A stretch of 64,000 nt of DNA from Cyclobacterium qasimii M12-11B (lineage in GTDB: Bacteria > Bacteroidota > Bacteroidia > Cytophagales > Cyclobacteriaceae), in NCBI RefSeq assembly GCF_000427295.1, contig NZ_ATNM01000123.1, positions 62,001-126,000 of the forward strand, read 5' to 3'. Shown here in pieces: positions 28,028-38,665 of the stretch. Position 1 is the first letter of the stretch, and each line of letters begins with the position of its first letter. The position numbers were made by a program, and so were the translations under genes. The notes below the pieces were generated by a model. The model ran no database searches, was not told the origin of the DNA, and saw only the letters and a program-made list of their open reading frames with translations.

Positions 28028-31000
28028 GTACATTTTACCATAGCCCTTCTTAAATGCTTTATCTGCTGAAGTGTTTCTATGCTCCATAAATTGGCCATTT
28101 TTCCTTACCAAAACCCTATATATATAGACCCCATTTGCCAATTGATCCCCGAATTCATCTTTTCCATCCCAAGCATAGGTTGTAATATTGTTCCCGATAG
28201 TAATTGGACCAAGTTCATCCTGAAAGATTTCTTTCACCACTTTACCAGTTATGGTCATGATTTGAATTTTAATTTCATCAGGGATTTCTGCTCCAGTAAG
28301 GGTAAATACGAACCTCACACTACTACTAAAGGGATTTGGATAGGGGTAAAAATTAGTGATTTGGCTTTCATTAATCACCTCAAAACTAACTTCATATGGC
28401 ACTGTGCCAGCACTATTCCCTGCTCCATCACTGGCATTAATTCTCAGCGTATAAATACCATCTTCTAATGGCCCAGGCTGAAATTCTATCGTAAAATCTG
28501 CATTTTCTGTTGCCTCAAACCATTTAACCCTGGCATTACTGAAACTTACTCTCTCAAAATCGCAGGCTTCACAAGGCTCCCGAAGCATTAATTCCATACC
28601 CAAAGTATCTTGTTTCAAGGCAATTTTGTTCTCATCCTTTACCTTAGTAGAAATAATCACTGTTGGGGATACAATGTCTCCATTCATTATATATTTCCCA
28701 TCAAAGTTCACGTCTAAAACAGGATTTAAATCGTCACCTTTCACCTTAAAATACTTGGGCAAATCCATTACATTATTCGTATAAATTTGCTCTGTTAATA
28801 TTCTGGGGTTGACAAATACGTTCAATGAATTATCACCTGACTTACCTTTCGAATCAAAATCAATCGTGAAAACCGATGACTCTCCAGCTTTCACTGCAGG
28901 TATTTTTGTTGTCTCTCGGGTTATCTTTCGCTGGTCAATATTATAAAAAGAATAGTCTACCTGTATAGAATCAAAAAAATCATGTTTAGAAATATTGATA
29001 AATTCAAATGCTAACTGATCCTGCTCCCCTTCATTTAAAATCACTTCTTTGCGTTGATCTTTTAGAATCAATACTCCTTCGGCAACTCCGGTATAGGCAA
29101 CCTGCCATTTGGACAATTGAGGTAATCTCTTGTCAGGTAAGTCTTCTAAAGAATAGCGTAACCTAAGGAAGGGATAGCTTAAGGCATCAAAGCTAGAAAG
29201 ATCAACTGTTTCGACATCAACATCTTGCAGCAAAGACACTTCCCCACCATCTGGAGTCACACCTACCACATCCATAGCACTTAGTGACGGATCAAACAAG
29301 TCCTTACTTTTTACTTCATTAAAAAAGCTTACCCAATCTGATGCTGGGCCAACTTTTGGTGATAAAATACTACCTGTAGGGAAATATCCTTGAATATCTG
29401 TCTCAAATGAAATTACCTGAGCATCTCGTGAGACATCATCATCAACCGTCGGAACAACCTCAATCGCCTCTCCAGCTTTCATCCCCTTTCTTCCAAAAAG
29501 TATATAGGGATCACCAGTTTCTAAATTCCTCAAAGTAGCTTCATTTGCGCCTAACTCCTTAAGTTTAAAATAGGCTTCATCTGGCCAATCTGAAAATGTC
29601 ACCCGTCCAACAGAAAAGATAACGACATAATCATCTTCATTCACACCATCTACAAAATCAAGAAGCATTGTTCTCCCCTCTCCCGTAATGTTTATATTGG
29701 AAATACTTTGAATAACTTGTGGCACCCTTCCACAAGATCGAGAATCCAAAACATCTACGGTAACCAAAGGAACAGGTAAGTAGGGCTCTAATGTCCTGTG
29801 ATCAAAAGCCATTAATCCAAGCGTACCATTAGGGCAAAAACGATTAAAAGTGTCCAAAATATAGGCTACCCCATCGAGCATTATTTGGGTGTTTTCCACT
29901 CTGTAGCCCTCATTCTCTGATCCAAAGGTAAAAATATCAATATTTAAGGCTGTATCTTGAAACTGCCAATTTTGATCCGAAAGAGAAATATTTATATTCG
30001 AAAGTTGATTGTCCAAAAACTGTGGCAACTTCCTTTGAGTCCACCCTTCCGGGCCCTCTTCAATATAGGAGAAGCTACTTTCTTTCCACGAAACATCTTC
30101 GCCTTCTCTAGGTGCTGAAAATTTTGTACGCCAATAATAAGTAAGTGAATCTACTTTTGGAATACCTTCAAATAAATTCACATCCCATCTGGCCAGGTTA
30201 TTTGTAGTTACTCTAACCTCTTGTCTCTTTGGGCTGGAAAAGTCCGATGCAGTATCAAGTTGAATTATAAGGTTTCTTTGCTCAGTTGCCAGACCTGGTA
30301 TTTGAGCAATTAATTCTAAATTAGTCTCATTAACAATGCCAAAATCATGAGGGTACAGGTTTAAGGTCCCGCTCAACGGTACAAAAAACGTCACCGAAAC
30401 AGCGTTGTTGGCATAAGTCATTTCTTCAATCTCACGACTTTTATTCACCGTAATAGTGAACACATTGTCTCCGAATGAATTTATACCAGAATTGGGTATA
30501 GCAAGAATCAAGGTATCGAGCCTAAATATAGGCTCTATAGAATTTATAGGCAGGGTTATAACCGTACCATCAGGCAACTGACGCCTGACGTCAATATCCA
30601 CTTCACCCAAATCAACGATTCCTAAATTTCTAATTGGAATGGTCAACTCCAAGGTATCAGAAAGAGAATTCAGGACTTGATCATTGACTCCACCCAATTC
30701 TATGTCGTCTGCATAAATGGCATAGTCAGCTTTATTTGCTGGGAAAATTCTAGCAGCAGGATCCCCCAACATTATAATCTGATTGGCGTGGGATTGGTTA
30801 ACTTCTGATGATCCATACCTTGAGTAAAATAATTCTTCTGCTTTGAGCTTAACTTTACCTAAATTCTGATAAATCATGCTTGAATCTGCAAATGCGGTAT
30901 TGTAAAATGATTCGCTATACCTCCTCAAATAAACATCTATACCGATATCTGCATGTGCTAAAAAATTAGAAGCTCCGCGGTCTGGCGTAATGATCCAATC

Positions 31001-33070
31001 CTCTCCAAAAGTATATGCGTCTCCAAATGCATTTCCTGCATCGCAACCATTTAGAAGCAAAACAGGGTATTTGCCCTTATTCCTATACCCCATTTCATTT
31101 ACGCTTGCAAAGCCAATGTCTATATCTGTGGTAGAAGGAGCTGCATGCCCGAAGAAAGTCACCAGACTGACCCCATCATTCACCTCATCTGAAACGTTAA
31201 TCAATTCTGTGGTAGCATTTGACCTTTTTCTAATGGTCTCCACATTCCCTCCTAAATAAACATCCTCAGCGGTCACTTTGAAACCATTGAGAAAATTATA
31301 AAACCTCTCGAGTTCAAAAGCTGACCTTCCGCCACTGAGGTGCATCAGATTTTTTTGCCAAGGTTCAGAAACTCCCAATGCGTCTTTTTCTTTTATTTTA
31401 TCCAAATAGGCCCCAACATCATTGGGTGTTCGGGCAGGTATACGCCCAACACTTATTTTTCTCTCCAGAGGTTTCGAGGGATCCAAGCCTATCACAAAAC
31501 GATTGTCAGAGTAAGGGAACCCAAAAGTTGGAACTAGCTCTTGAAAAGTAAAAACGGAGGGGTTATTCCTATAAAAATACGTGACTCCAGAAGTCCTTCG
31601 TGTATTTATCATCCCATAAGCTCTCCCAATTAACAAAACGTTTTCGGGAACAAATTGCTGTTGATAAAGCTCTAAAAAACGGCGAATTCCTAGGGGAGAC
31701 TTTTCCCCAAAGGAAAACTGATCATATAAATCCTGGACATTAACGGTAAGCGTGTCAAAACCTCCCCCCAACGGAGTAGCTCTATAAGCGGCATAGGCAC
31801 CTACCGGATCGCCATAATTGTCCGCCGGCTCCCTCAATAGCTCATGTGAAATAATAATGAAGTTGGCTTGTTGATTGAGCAAATCTCTAAACCTCACCTT
31901 CTCTAAAACATTTAACTCGATTACATTACTTTGATTTTGAACCAAAACTTCGCTTGCCCCATCACCGGTAGGAACATATAATTCATTGCCTGACTTCTTA
32001 ATTTCTAACCTTACAGGATTATTAAAGTCTGCAATATTGTATGCATTATAATCCTCATTCACTTCTTTTATAACCAAAGCCTTATTGGCTTCATTAAACT
32101 CAAATGTTTTCAATTCAAAGTCTCCCGAAACATTCGCTGAGTTATAATCTATTTGAGCATAGTTGATGGAAATGTTATCCAGACCATTGTCTACTCCCAT
32201 GGCGGTTACTTTAATGAAAAAATCACCGGCCTCTGAAAAATCAGTTAATAGAAGCGCTTCACTCACTACTAGATTTTCATATTCCTCAAAAGTAAATTGT
32301 CCTATCTCTCTCAAGCTATTCGCTGTAGGGCCAATGGCAACAGAAGCCTTATGAGAGGTCTCTGACCGCCCTACCAAACTAAGGGTTAGCTCTGGGGCCA
32401 CACCACCACTTACGACTTGCCCAAGTCCATCGAATATTAAAGTTCTACTTCGTCCTTTGGAAATACTTGATGAAGTCCAACCTTGGCCTAGGTCATATTT
32501 AGACAATCGAACACCTGGAAAATACTCTCTTCCCATCGTATAATCCTCTGAAAACTGTTGCAATGCCACTAATTTGTAAGTACTTACTTGCTCCAATCCT
32601 TCACCAGCGGATGGTGAAGCCATGCGTTTCCCCACTGTCCCAGGGGCGATAGTAAGAAAATAAGCCGTAGTGTCATTATAGGTATTATAATGAGGGTTAG
32701 TCATCCAGGATTCATCCTCATACAATAATTTATCTAAGGTTCCGTCATTCCTTTTGCCAACAAATTCCAAATAATCATTTTGATCAAAAGAGCCGTCTTG
32801 CTGACCACTAACATAGACCGCTACTTCCTCACCCCTATGAAAAACTTTAATTTCTCGAGGGTCCAAACCATCCATTGAAACTCCTGATGCAGAAAGTGTC
32901 GTATAACTCAACCTGTAAACACCATCAGCATAAGTGGGGATTTTATAATAGTCACGGTCATAATTCAACCATTGGCTAGACTGACCATTTACAAAAAAAT
33001 GCACAAACATACCTGCCACCAATAAGGCAGTACGGAATATCCTGGTTTTGTTTTTTCTACAAGCCATCAT
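28016..33070 (-). CDS. porU2: Large C25 (gingipain-like) peptidase, PorU2-type type IX secretion sortase candidate
   Basis: This is a 1684-residue exported protein. PorU-type proteins sit at the cell surface, cut C-terminal sorting domains from type IX cargo and attach the cargo to lipid. A signal-anchor segment (core LLVAGMFVHFFVNGQ) is followed by a beta-rich domain. The C25 catalytic domain has its His in LVTFFGHAAPS near residue 639 and its Cys in LLLNGCDAGNAF near residue 674. A long beta-sandwich region follows, and it ends with a FlgD-like domain (FYPYPNPFSSSVRF...). It is much longer than classic PorU (about 1100-1200 residues), which is why I favour PorU2. The start overlaps the porV2-like gene by 14 bp. 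Confidence 0.87.
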   Translation of the reverse strand: MMACRKNKTRIFRTALLVAGMFVHFFVNGQSSQWLNYDRDYYKIPTYADGVYRLSYTTLSASGVSMDGLDPREIKVFHRGEEVAVYVSGQQDGSFDQNDYLEFVGKRNDGTLDKLLYEDESWMTNPHYNTYNDTTAYFLTIAPGTVGKRMASPSAGEGLEQVSTYKLVALQQFSEDYTMGREYFPGVRLSKYDLGQGWTSSSISKGRSRTLIFDGLGQVVSGGVAPELTLSLVGRSETSHKASVAIGPTANSLREIGQFTFEEYENLVVSEALLLTDFSEAGDFFIKVTAMGVDNGLDNISINYAQIDYNSANVSGDFELKTFEFNEANKALVIKEVNEDYNAYNIADFNNPVRLEIKKSGNELYVPTGDGASEVLVQNQSNVIELNVLEKVRFRDLLNQQANFIIISHELLREPADNYGDPVGAYAAYRATPLGGGFDTLTVNVQDLYDQFSFGEKSPLGIRRFLELYQQQFVPENVLLIGRAYGMINTRRTSGVTYFYRNNPSVFTFQELVPTFGFPYSDNRFVIGLDPSKPLERKISVGRIPARTPNDVGAYLDKIKEKDALGVSEPWQKNLMHLSGGRSAFELERFYNFLNGFKVTAEDVYLGGNVETIRKRSNATTELINVSDEVNDGVSLVTFFGHAAPSTTDIDIGFASVNEMGYRNKGKYPVLLLNGCDAGNAFGDAYTFGEDWIITPDRGASNFLAHADIGIDVYLRRYSESFYNTAFADSSMIYQNLGKVKLKAEELFYSRYGSSEVNQSHANQIIMLGDPAARIFPANKADYAIYADDIELGGVNDQVLNSLSDTLELTIPIRNLGIVDLGEVDIDVRRQLPDGTVITLPINSIEPIFRLDTLILAIPNSGINSFGDNVFTITVNKSREIEEMTYANNAVSVTFFVPLSGTLNLYPHDFGIVNETNLELIAQIPGLATEQRNLIIQLDTASDFSSPKRQEVRVTTNNLARWDVNLFEGIPKVDSLTYYWRTKFSAPREGEDVSWKESSFSYIEEGPEGWTQRKLPQFLDNQLSNINISLSDQNWQFQDTALNIDIFTFGSENEGYRVENTQIMLDGVAYILDTFNRFCPNGTLGLMAFDHRTLEPYLPVPLVTVDVLDSRSCGRVPQVIQSISNINITGEGRTMLLDFVDGVNEDDYVVIFSVGRVTFSDWPDEAYFKLKELGANEATLRNLETGDPYILFGRKGMKAGEAIEVVPTVDDDVSRDAQVISFETDIQGYFPTGSILSPKVGPASDWVSFFNEVKSKDLFDPSLSAMDVVGVTPDGGEVSLLQDVDVETVDLSSFDALSYPFLRLRYSLEDLPDKRLPQLSKWQVAYTGVAEGVLILKDQRKEVILNEGEQDQLAFEFINISKHDFFDSIQVDYSFYNIDQRKITRETTKIPAVKAGESSVFTIDFDSKGKSGDNSLNVFVNPRILTEQIYTNNVMDLPKYFKVKGDDLNPVLDVNFDGKYIMNGDIVSPTVIISTKVKDENKIALKQDTLGMELMLREPCEACDFERVSFSNARVKWFEATENADFTIEFQPGPLEDGIYTLRINASDGAGNSAGTVPYEVSFEVINESQITNFYPYPNPFSSSVRFVFTLTGAEIPDEIKIQIMTITGKVVKEIFQDELGPITIGNNITTYAWDGKDEFGDQLANGVYIYRVLVRKNGQFMEHRNTSADKAFKKGYGKMYLLR

Positions 33071-34163
33071 ATAACCTAAAACCAGACTTTAACGGATTAA
33101 GAGAAACTTTTACACTGAAAACATGAGAATAGGGGGTTTCTGATATACTTCCAATATCGGTAAGTGCATAGTCCACCAAAACGGCCTCACTAACCCTGAA
33201 CCCTAGACCAAATCCAGGTTGGACCGAAGTATATTTAGAGCCATCAAAATCTCTCAGGGATTGCATATTCCCAACCCCAACTCTAAAAAAAGCAGATTGT
33301 CGATAATCCAGTTCCATTCCAAACTTAGGTGACAAATTAAAGAGGTCGCTACCATACAAGGTATTTCTTTGTCCATCAAAAGTAAGATCCAAATCCAGTA
33401 CGGCCAATAAATCAACCTCGCTAGTAAGCTCAAAACTCCGAGATAGGCTTAAAGTAGCCCTGGGCAGAGTTAGCTCAATACTATTTATAGGTATTTCATT
33501 TTGTGTTTGAGCGTATATTTCCCTCACCAATTCAGCATTGTGAGACCAGGCATTAAAGGTGGTGGTAATATCTCTGGCCATTAAACCAACTCGCCAACCA
33601 TTTTCTATATAAATGGCGCCAAAATCTAAACCAAAGCCCCAAGCCTTGGCAAATTTGCCGACATTCCGGTGAATCACCTTGGCATTAACCCCCATTTTAA
33701 AATAATCACTTATATCGCGTGCAAAAGAAAGTACCAAAGCATAATCAGCAGCATTAAAAAACTGTATATTATCATAATTCAATGCACCATTGGCATCGTA
33801 TAAAAACCTCGTGTCGGGAATATCATCTACACCAAACCTAATTAAAGAAACAGCTATCTGATTGTCTTCCTGAATATTTGTAGAGTAACCTGCAAAATCA
33901 AATTTTGCAATTCCTGCAAAATATTCTGCATGCATTAAAGAAAATTCGTGTTCATGCTTGATGCCCAATAAGCCGGCAGGATTCCAATACGCGGCTGTGA
34001 CATCGTTCACGGCAGACACTTGGGCACCTGCCATTCCTAGGGCCCTGGCCCCAATTCCAATGTTCATGAATTCGTTGGAATATTTGGGAGCAATTCCCTG
34101 GGCTCCTACAGCTCCAGACAGCAAAATCCCCACCAACACACAAAAATTTGCCCTACTAAACAT
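33057..34163 (-). CDS. porV2: PorV-type outer-membrane beta-barrel (PorV2-like)
   Basis: This is a 368-residue outer-membrane barrel. In type IX secretion, PorV shuttles cargo to the sortase. A signal peptide (core FCVLVGILLSGAVGAQG) is followed by the conserved PorV/PorQ block YSNEFMNIGIGARALGMAG and DVTAAYWNPAGL. Alternating beta-strands run to the C-terminus (SHVFSVKVSLNP). I chose the ATG at 34163 because it puts the signal peptide at the N-terminus; the frame is open to 34208. It overlaps the sortase gene by 14 bp, so the two are one operon. That pairing matches the PorU2/PorV2 type. Confidence 0.87.
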   Translation of the reverse strand: MFSRANFCVLVGILLSGAVGAQGIAPKYSNEFMNIGIGARALGMAGAQVSAVNDVTAAYWNPAGLLGIKHEHEFSLMHAEYFAGIAKFDFAGYSTNIQEDNQIAVSLIRFGVDDIPDTRFLYDANGALNYDNIQFFNAADYALVLSFARDISDYFKMGVNAKVIHRNVGKFAKAWGFGLDFGAIYIENGWRVGLMARDITTTFNAWSHNAELVREIYAQTQNEIPINSIELTLPRATLSLSRSFELTSEVDLLAVLDLDLTFDGQRNTLYGSDLFNLSPKFGMELDYRQSAFFRVGVGNMQSLRDFDGSKYTSVQPGFGLGFRVSEAVLVDYALTDIGSISETPYSHVFSVKVSLNPLKSGFRLYDGL

Positions 34164-34554
34164 GAGTTTAAATAATAATTCTTTCGCAAAGTAAAAAGAA
34201 AAAACCATTGTAAATATTTTGAAATTGAAAAATTATTGAAGGTTTTGTTCGGGATTGTCCAATTGTGAACAATAAACTGTTCGATGCCATCACATTCACG
34301 GCGGAATTTATGACGGTCCTTTTGAAATTGAAAAAAAAGGAAATAATTACCACTTTAATTAATTCTACTGTAATCTGCTTTTAAAACGAAAAATAACGCA
34401 TTTTGACACAATTACAGGCTTTAGAATGACCTCTGATTACTATGGAATTTGGTATTACCCACTAGTCAATAAGAAGTTGGTATTATTTTTCTAACTGGAA
34501 TTAATAATTATCAAAAAAGTGACTTTAATAAAAACATTTCTTTTAATAAAAAAC
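34164..34554. other. Divergent intergenic region between porV2 and the PadR gene
   Basis: This is 391 bp with promoters expected in both directions. A minus-strand frame of 61 codons (34168-34353) lacks recognisable features and is treated as chance. I see no hairpin or RNA gene. Confidence 0.5.
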
Positions 34555-34893
34555 ATGAAAGCTTCAAACACCCAAACCCAGATGCGGAAAGGGATATTGG
34601 AATTCTGCATTTTACATATCATCTCTCGAGGAGAAGTCTATGCCACTGATTTGATAGAAGAGCTAAAGACTGCTCAAATGTTGATTGTAGAAGGAACATT
34701 ATACCCCGTATTAAATAGGCTCAAAAACAGCAACCTGGCATCCTACAAATGGGTGGAATCTGATTTAGGTCCTCCTCGAAAATATTATTCTATTACACCC
34801 GAAGGGTTGGAGTTTTTAAATGATCTTCATAAAACATGGAAAGATCTTGATACCTCCGTCAATCAAATTACAACGAAAGCTAAAAAGGAGTAG
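34555..34893 (+). CDS. PadR-family transcriptional regulator
   Basis: This is a 112-residue winged-helix regulator. It reads MKASNTQTQMRKGILEF and then FCILHIISRGEVYATDLIEEL, the helix-turn-helix start typical of PadR. VEGTLYPVLNRLKNSNLASYKW is the recognition helix, and GPPRKYYSITPEGLEFL is the wing signature. The ATG at 34555 matches family starts. It lies 50 bp before the PspC gene, a frequent pairing in Bacteroidota, so it probably controls that gene in response to envelope or drug stress. Confidence 0.93.
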   Translation: MKASNTQTQMRKGILEFCILHIISRGEVYATDLIEELKTAQMLIVEGTLYPVLNRLKNSNLASYKWVESDLGPPRKYYSITPEGLEFLNDLHKTWKDLDTSVNQITTKAKKE

Positions 34894-34943
34894 CTTCTAT
34901 CAAGCTATTATAATTTATTTTCTTGACCTTAGTCATTTAAATC

Positions 34944-36849
34944 ATGAAAAAGACAATAAGCATAAATATCAGTGGCATTCTTTTCCATATTGAAGAAGAT
35001 GGATATACTGCATTAAAGAATTATTTAGATGCAATCAACCAACATTTTTCTCATTATGAGGGTAATCAAGAAATCATTACCGATATTGAAAATAGGATCG
35101 CAGAAATTTTTCTCAGTAACCTAAAAAACAACAAGCAAGTAATCACAGCAGATAACGTCTCCAATCTTATCCAGAAAATGGGTACAATAGCAGATTTCAA
35201 AGCTATTGAACAAGACATGGGTACAGAAGAGCCACAAACTGAGGAATCGGGCAATGATTTTTATAAGTATGTAACTCCACCTGAACAAAATGCGGGCAAG
35301 GGTTATAAAAAATTAACTAGGCTTGTCAACGGCAAGATTCTGGGTGGCGTTTGCGCCGGATTTGCGCACTACTTCTCCATCGACCCATTATGGGCAAGGC
35401 TCATCACAATATTATTGTTGTTTAGCGGAGGCTTACATTTTAATGGACTTCATCTTCCATTTTTTTCGGAAGGATTTGAAATAGACACAGCAATTGGTTG
35501 GTGGACAATAATAGCTTATATCTTATTATGGATCATACTCCCTGTTTCCTATGATAAACCGGAAGACAAAAACATCAAAAAGCTGTACAGAAACCCAGAT
35601 GACAGGGTCTTAGGAGGTGTGGGTAGCGGTTTATCTGCCTATTTCGATATCGATGTAATTTGGGTTCGCTTGGCATTTGTCGGGCTAACCTTTGCAGGCG
35701 GATCTGGTTTCGTTCTTTACTTTATACTTTGGATTATCACGCCCATGGCCAAGTCCATCACAGAAAGGATTGAAATGAAGGGTGGTGCGATAACTTTGAG
35801 TAATATCGAAACCACCATTCAGCAAAATCTATCCACTGAAAACACAAAAGAAGAATCCACTTCAAAAAAAACTATTGCTCGCTCCTTTTCGGTTTTTAGG
35901 TAGCGCAATTAATCTATTGGGAAAAGCCCTTGGACCATTTGGCTCTTTTCTACTGGCCATTGTTAGGGTGATTTTCGGCCTTATCATTTTCACATTTGGA
36001 ATGGTCATACTTATTGTCCCACTGGCTTTTTTGGGCCTTTATACAGAGATGCTTTCAAACAACGATTGGTCGGGGATGTTTGAAGGGTTTCCGATTAATA
36101 CCATTGCCGAACTACTTCCTGTATGGTTGGCCATAGCCTTATCCATAATTGTGTTTATTCCCAGTATCGTGTTGGTGCTATTAGGGATAAGTGTATTGAT
36201 TAAAAGGAACCTGATAGATGGTAGGTTTGGCTTGGTGATCTTTGGTATTTGGATCATGTGTATTCTAGCAGGGGCTTTTCAAGCACCCAAAATAATAGGC
36301 CAGTTTAAATCGGAAGGAAGTTTCACTGTAGACCAAACCATGGATACGCCTGAGGGAATCCTGGTATTGACTGCGGATAGGAGTGGAATCGATGAAGGTG
36401 AACTTGGCCTCGTAAAACTTCAGCTAAAAGGCAATGAAAAGAATGAAATGATTGTCAGTCAGAAATTTATTTCAAAAGGCGCTAACAATAAGGATGCCAT
36501 TGAGAATGCTTCCAAAGTATCTTATGAATTAGCCCTTACAGACAGTGTCCTTGTTTTTGACAAAAGCCTTTCATTTCCTGACTCAACTAAATTCAGGATG
36601 CAGCGTTTGGATCAAACCTTGTTCATTCCTCAAAACAAAGCTTTTGTTATTGATCGAAAACTACTGTCAATAATAAAATACAGCTTTGGACAGGATGGGT
36701 ACAAAAGCAGAGACGTTAACAACCGAAACTATTGGGTGTTCAATGAAAACGGACTTCTTTGCTTAAACTGTATCAATGACCATAAGCAATCGTCAGCAGA
36801 CAGTCTCTCTCGTGCCATTTATAAGGATAGTTATTTTATGGAAAAATAG
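34944..36849 (+). CDS. Inner-membrane protein with two PspC domains (apparent frameshift)
   Basis: The N-terminal 90 residues form a soluble domain (MKKTISINISGILFHIEEDGY). Two PspC domains follow, each with a GGVxxGxAxYFxID(P/V)xWxRL core (GGVCAGFAHYFSIDPLWARL and GGVGSGLSAYFDIDVIWVRL), near residues 128-210 and 215-270. The first frame ends at 35903 with an atypical tail. Removing one base from the A8 run at 35864-35871 gives STSKKLLLAPFRFLGSAI and joins the frame that continues to 36849. That part adds more membrane segments and a beta-rich C-terminal domain. PspC proteins respond to membrane stress. The gene follows padR. Confidence 0.85.
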
Positions 36850-37214
36850 AAATTCAGCTAATGGTTAAGGTAAATTGACGTGAAAAGGTAAACCTTAAAA
36901 TTTGTAAGCCGGATCATTTTATGAAGAGGTAAGAAACTCACCACATGTTCATATCAACCCAAGGGACAAGGATCTTACTCATGATAAATTAGCCGCTAAA
37001 ACCAAAATGTTCATTAATCAATTTGGGGTTACATCTAGTCATATTGATAGACATTAACACCTACACTCCTTTAATTATCAATTAAAGGAAAAGCACTAGT
37101 AACTTTTCCTTGAAAACCTAGGTTTGAAGGGAATAAAACTATATTTTACATATGGAACAAAGTCTAAATCCATAAATTGGTAAAGGCTGACAAAAGTTTC
37201 AAAATGTGAAAGCT
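36850..37214. other. Intergenic region with a short stop-free reading frame
   Basis: This is 365 bp between the PspC gene and the beta-CASP gene. A frame at 36908-37057 (49 codons, no ATG near its start) reads protein-like, with SPHVHINPRDKDLTHDKLAA and then KMFINQFGVTSSHIDRH. A hairpin follows it (TCCTTTAATT 37067-37076 / AATTAAAGGA 37080-37089). It may be a remnant of a gene, or chance. Confidence 0.35.
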
Positions 37215-38615
37215 ATGGATGTAAAAGTAAAATTTCTAGGAGCTGCAGGTACAGTAACTGGTTCCAGGTTCTTCCTGGAAATAGGCGCTCTCAGAGTTCT
37301 CGTGGATTGTGGTTTGTTTCAAGGCGTAAAAGAGAACAGATTAAGAAATTGGGAAACATTCCCCATAACTCCAGATTCAATAGACGTAGTATTATTAACT
37401 CACGCACATATTGACCATTCAGGATATTTACCCAAGCTTATTAAGGAAGGCTTTAATGGCCCAATCTACCTTACTGAAGCTTCCCTCGAATTGGTAAAGA
37501 TCCTGTTATTGGATGCAGGAAAATTGCAGGAAGAAGAAGCCAGGTTTGCGAGAAAAAAGGGTTATTCCAAACATGAAAATCCCGAGCCATTATTCACAAG
37601 AGAAGATGCGGAAAAAGTTTTTCCAAATTTGCGTCCCATATCATTCAATCAGGAAGTTAAAATCGATGAACGCTTGAGTTTGGTAGCCTATAATGCCGGG
37701 CATATACTTGGCGCTGCCATATTGAAATTACAAATCAAAGGAGACAACCAAGAAAAGAGCATTGTGTTTTCGGGCGATCTCGGAAGATCCAAGGATCCAA
37801 TTTTAAATCCTCCTGCAGAAATCCCCTTGGCTGATGTGCTCTTTTTAGAGTCCACTTATGGTGATAGGGTCAATGAATCAATTGAAATAGACAGGCAATT
37901 TGGAAAGGTAATTCGCGACACTTGCAACAATGGTGGCGTTTCAATTATCCCTTCTTTTGCTGTTGGTAGAACTCAAATGGTGCTGTTTTACCTCCACCGT
38001 TTGCAGCAAAAAGGACTTATACCTCAGATCCCTATCTATGTTGACAGTCCTATGGCCATTGACGTCACAGGGTTATACAAGAAATTTCCCGAATACCATC
38101 ATTTGGCACCCTCATTAGAAAATTATGAATCCAATCCTTTTCATCACAAAAACCTCCACTATTACAGGGATCAGGAGTCTTCAATAAGCTTAAACAATAT
38201 TAAAAGCCATGCTATAATCATTTCAGCCAGTGGAATGGCTACTGGAGGCAGGATTTTGCACCACCTTTATCACCGTTTACCCAACAAAGAAGACAGTGTA
38301 ATCTTTGTAGGCTATCAAGCAGAAGGGACAAGAGGCCGTAAAATCCTGGAAGGAGACGAAACATGCTGGATCTATGGAATTGCCGTTCCCGTGAAAGCAA
38401 AAACTTATTTCATAGATGGATTGTCGGCACACGCTGACCAAAAGGAGTTGGTAGATTGGTGTGACAATTTCATTGCAAAACCTAAATTTACCTTCTTAAT
38501 ACATGGTGAGCCTAAGGCCCGTGAAGAATTGGCCGGAATTTTGAAAGAAAAGTTTGATTGGAACACCATAAGTCCAGAATACCTGGAGTCCTTTGTTTTA
38601 TTTTCAGGTATTTAG
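37215..38615 (+). CDS. Beta-CASP MBL-fold RNA nuclease (YSH1-type)
   Basis: This is a protein of about 466 residues with an MBL domain containing an inserted beta-CASP domain and a C-terminal RMMBL part, the layout of RNA-processing nucleases of the CPSF-73/YSH1 group. It starts with VKFLGAAGTVTGSRFFLE. The metal motif THAHIDHSGYLPKL is near residue 65, and FSGDLGR and ESTYGDR follow. The beta-CASP motif is SASGMATGGRILHHL. The His residues in DGLSAHADQKEL and FLIHGEPKA complete the site. All key residues are present. The start is the ATG at 37215; a GTG at 37206 is in the same frame. Confidence 0.92.
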   Translation: MDVKVKFLGAAGTVTGSRFFLEIGALRVLVDCGLFQGVKENRLRNWETFPITPDSIDVVLLTHAHIDHSGYLPKLIKEGFNGPIYLTEASLELVKILLLDAGKLQEEEARFARKKGYSKHENPEPLFTREDAEKVFPNLRPISFNQEVKIDERLSLVAYNAGHILGAAILKLQIKGDNQEKSIVFSGDLGRSKDPILNPPAEIPLADVLFLESTYGDRVNESIEIDRQFGKVIRDTCNNGGVSIIPSFAVGRTQMVLFYLHRLQQKGLIPQIPIYVDSPMAIDVTGLYKKFPEYHHLAPSLENYESNPFHHKNLHYYRDQESSISLNNIKSHAIIISASGMATGGRILHHLYHRLPNKEDSVIFVGYQAEGTRGRKILEGDETCWIYGIAVPVKAKTYFIDGLSAHADQKELVDWCDNFIAKPKFTFLIHGEPKAREELAGILKEKFDWNTISPEYLESFVLFSGI

Positions 38616-38665
38616 CGATAAGGTTTCCATTGGTACAATGGTAAACTAATTTTAACTAATTCCTG

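Noticed and set aside
34168-34353. 61-codon minus-strand frame upstream of porV2
   Set aside because: It is Phe/Ile-rich from AT-rich DNA, overlaps the expected promoter region and has no conserved features.
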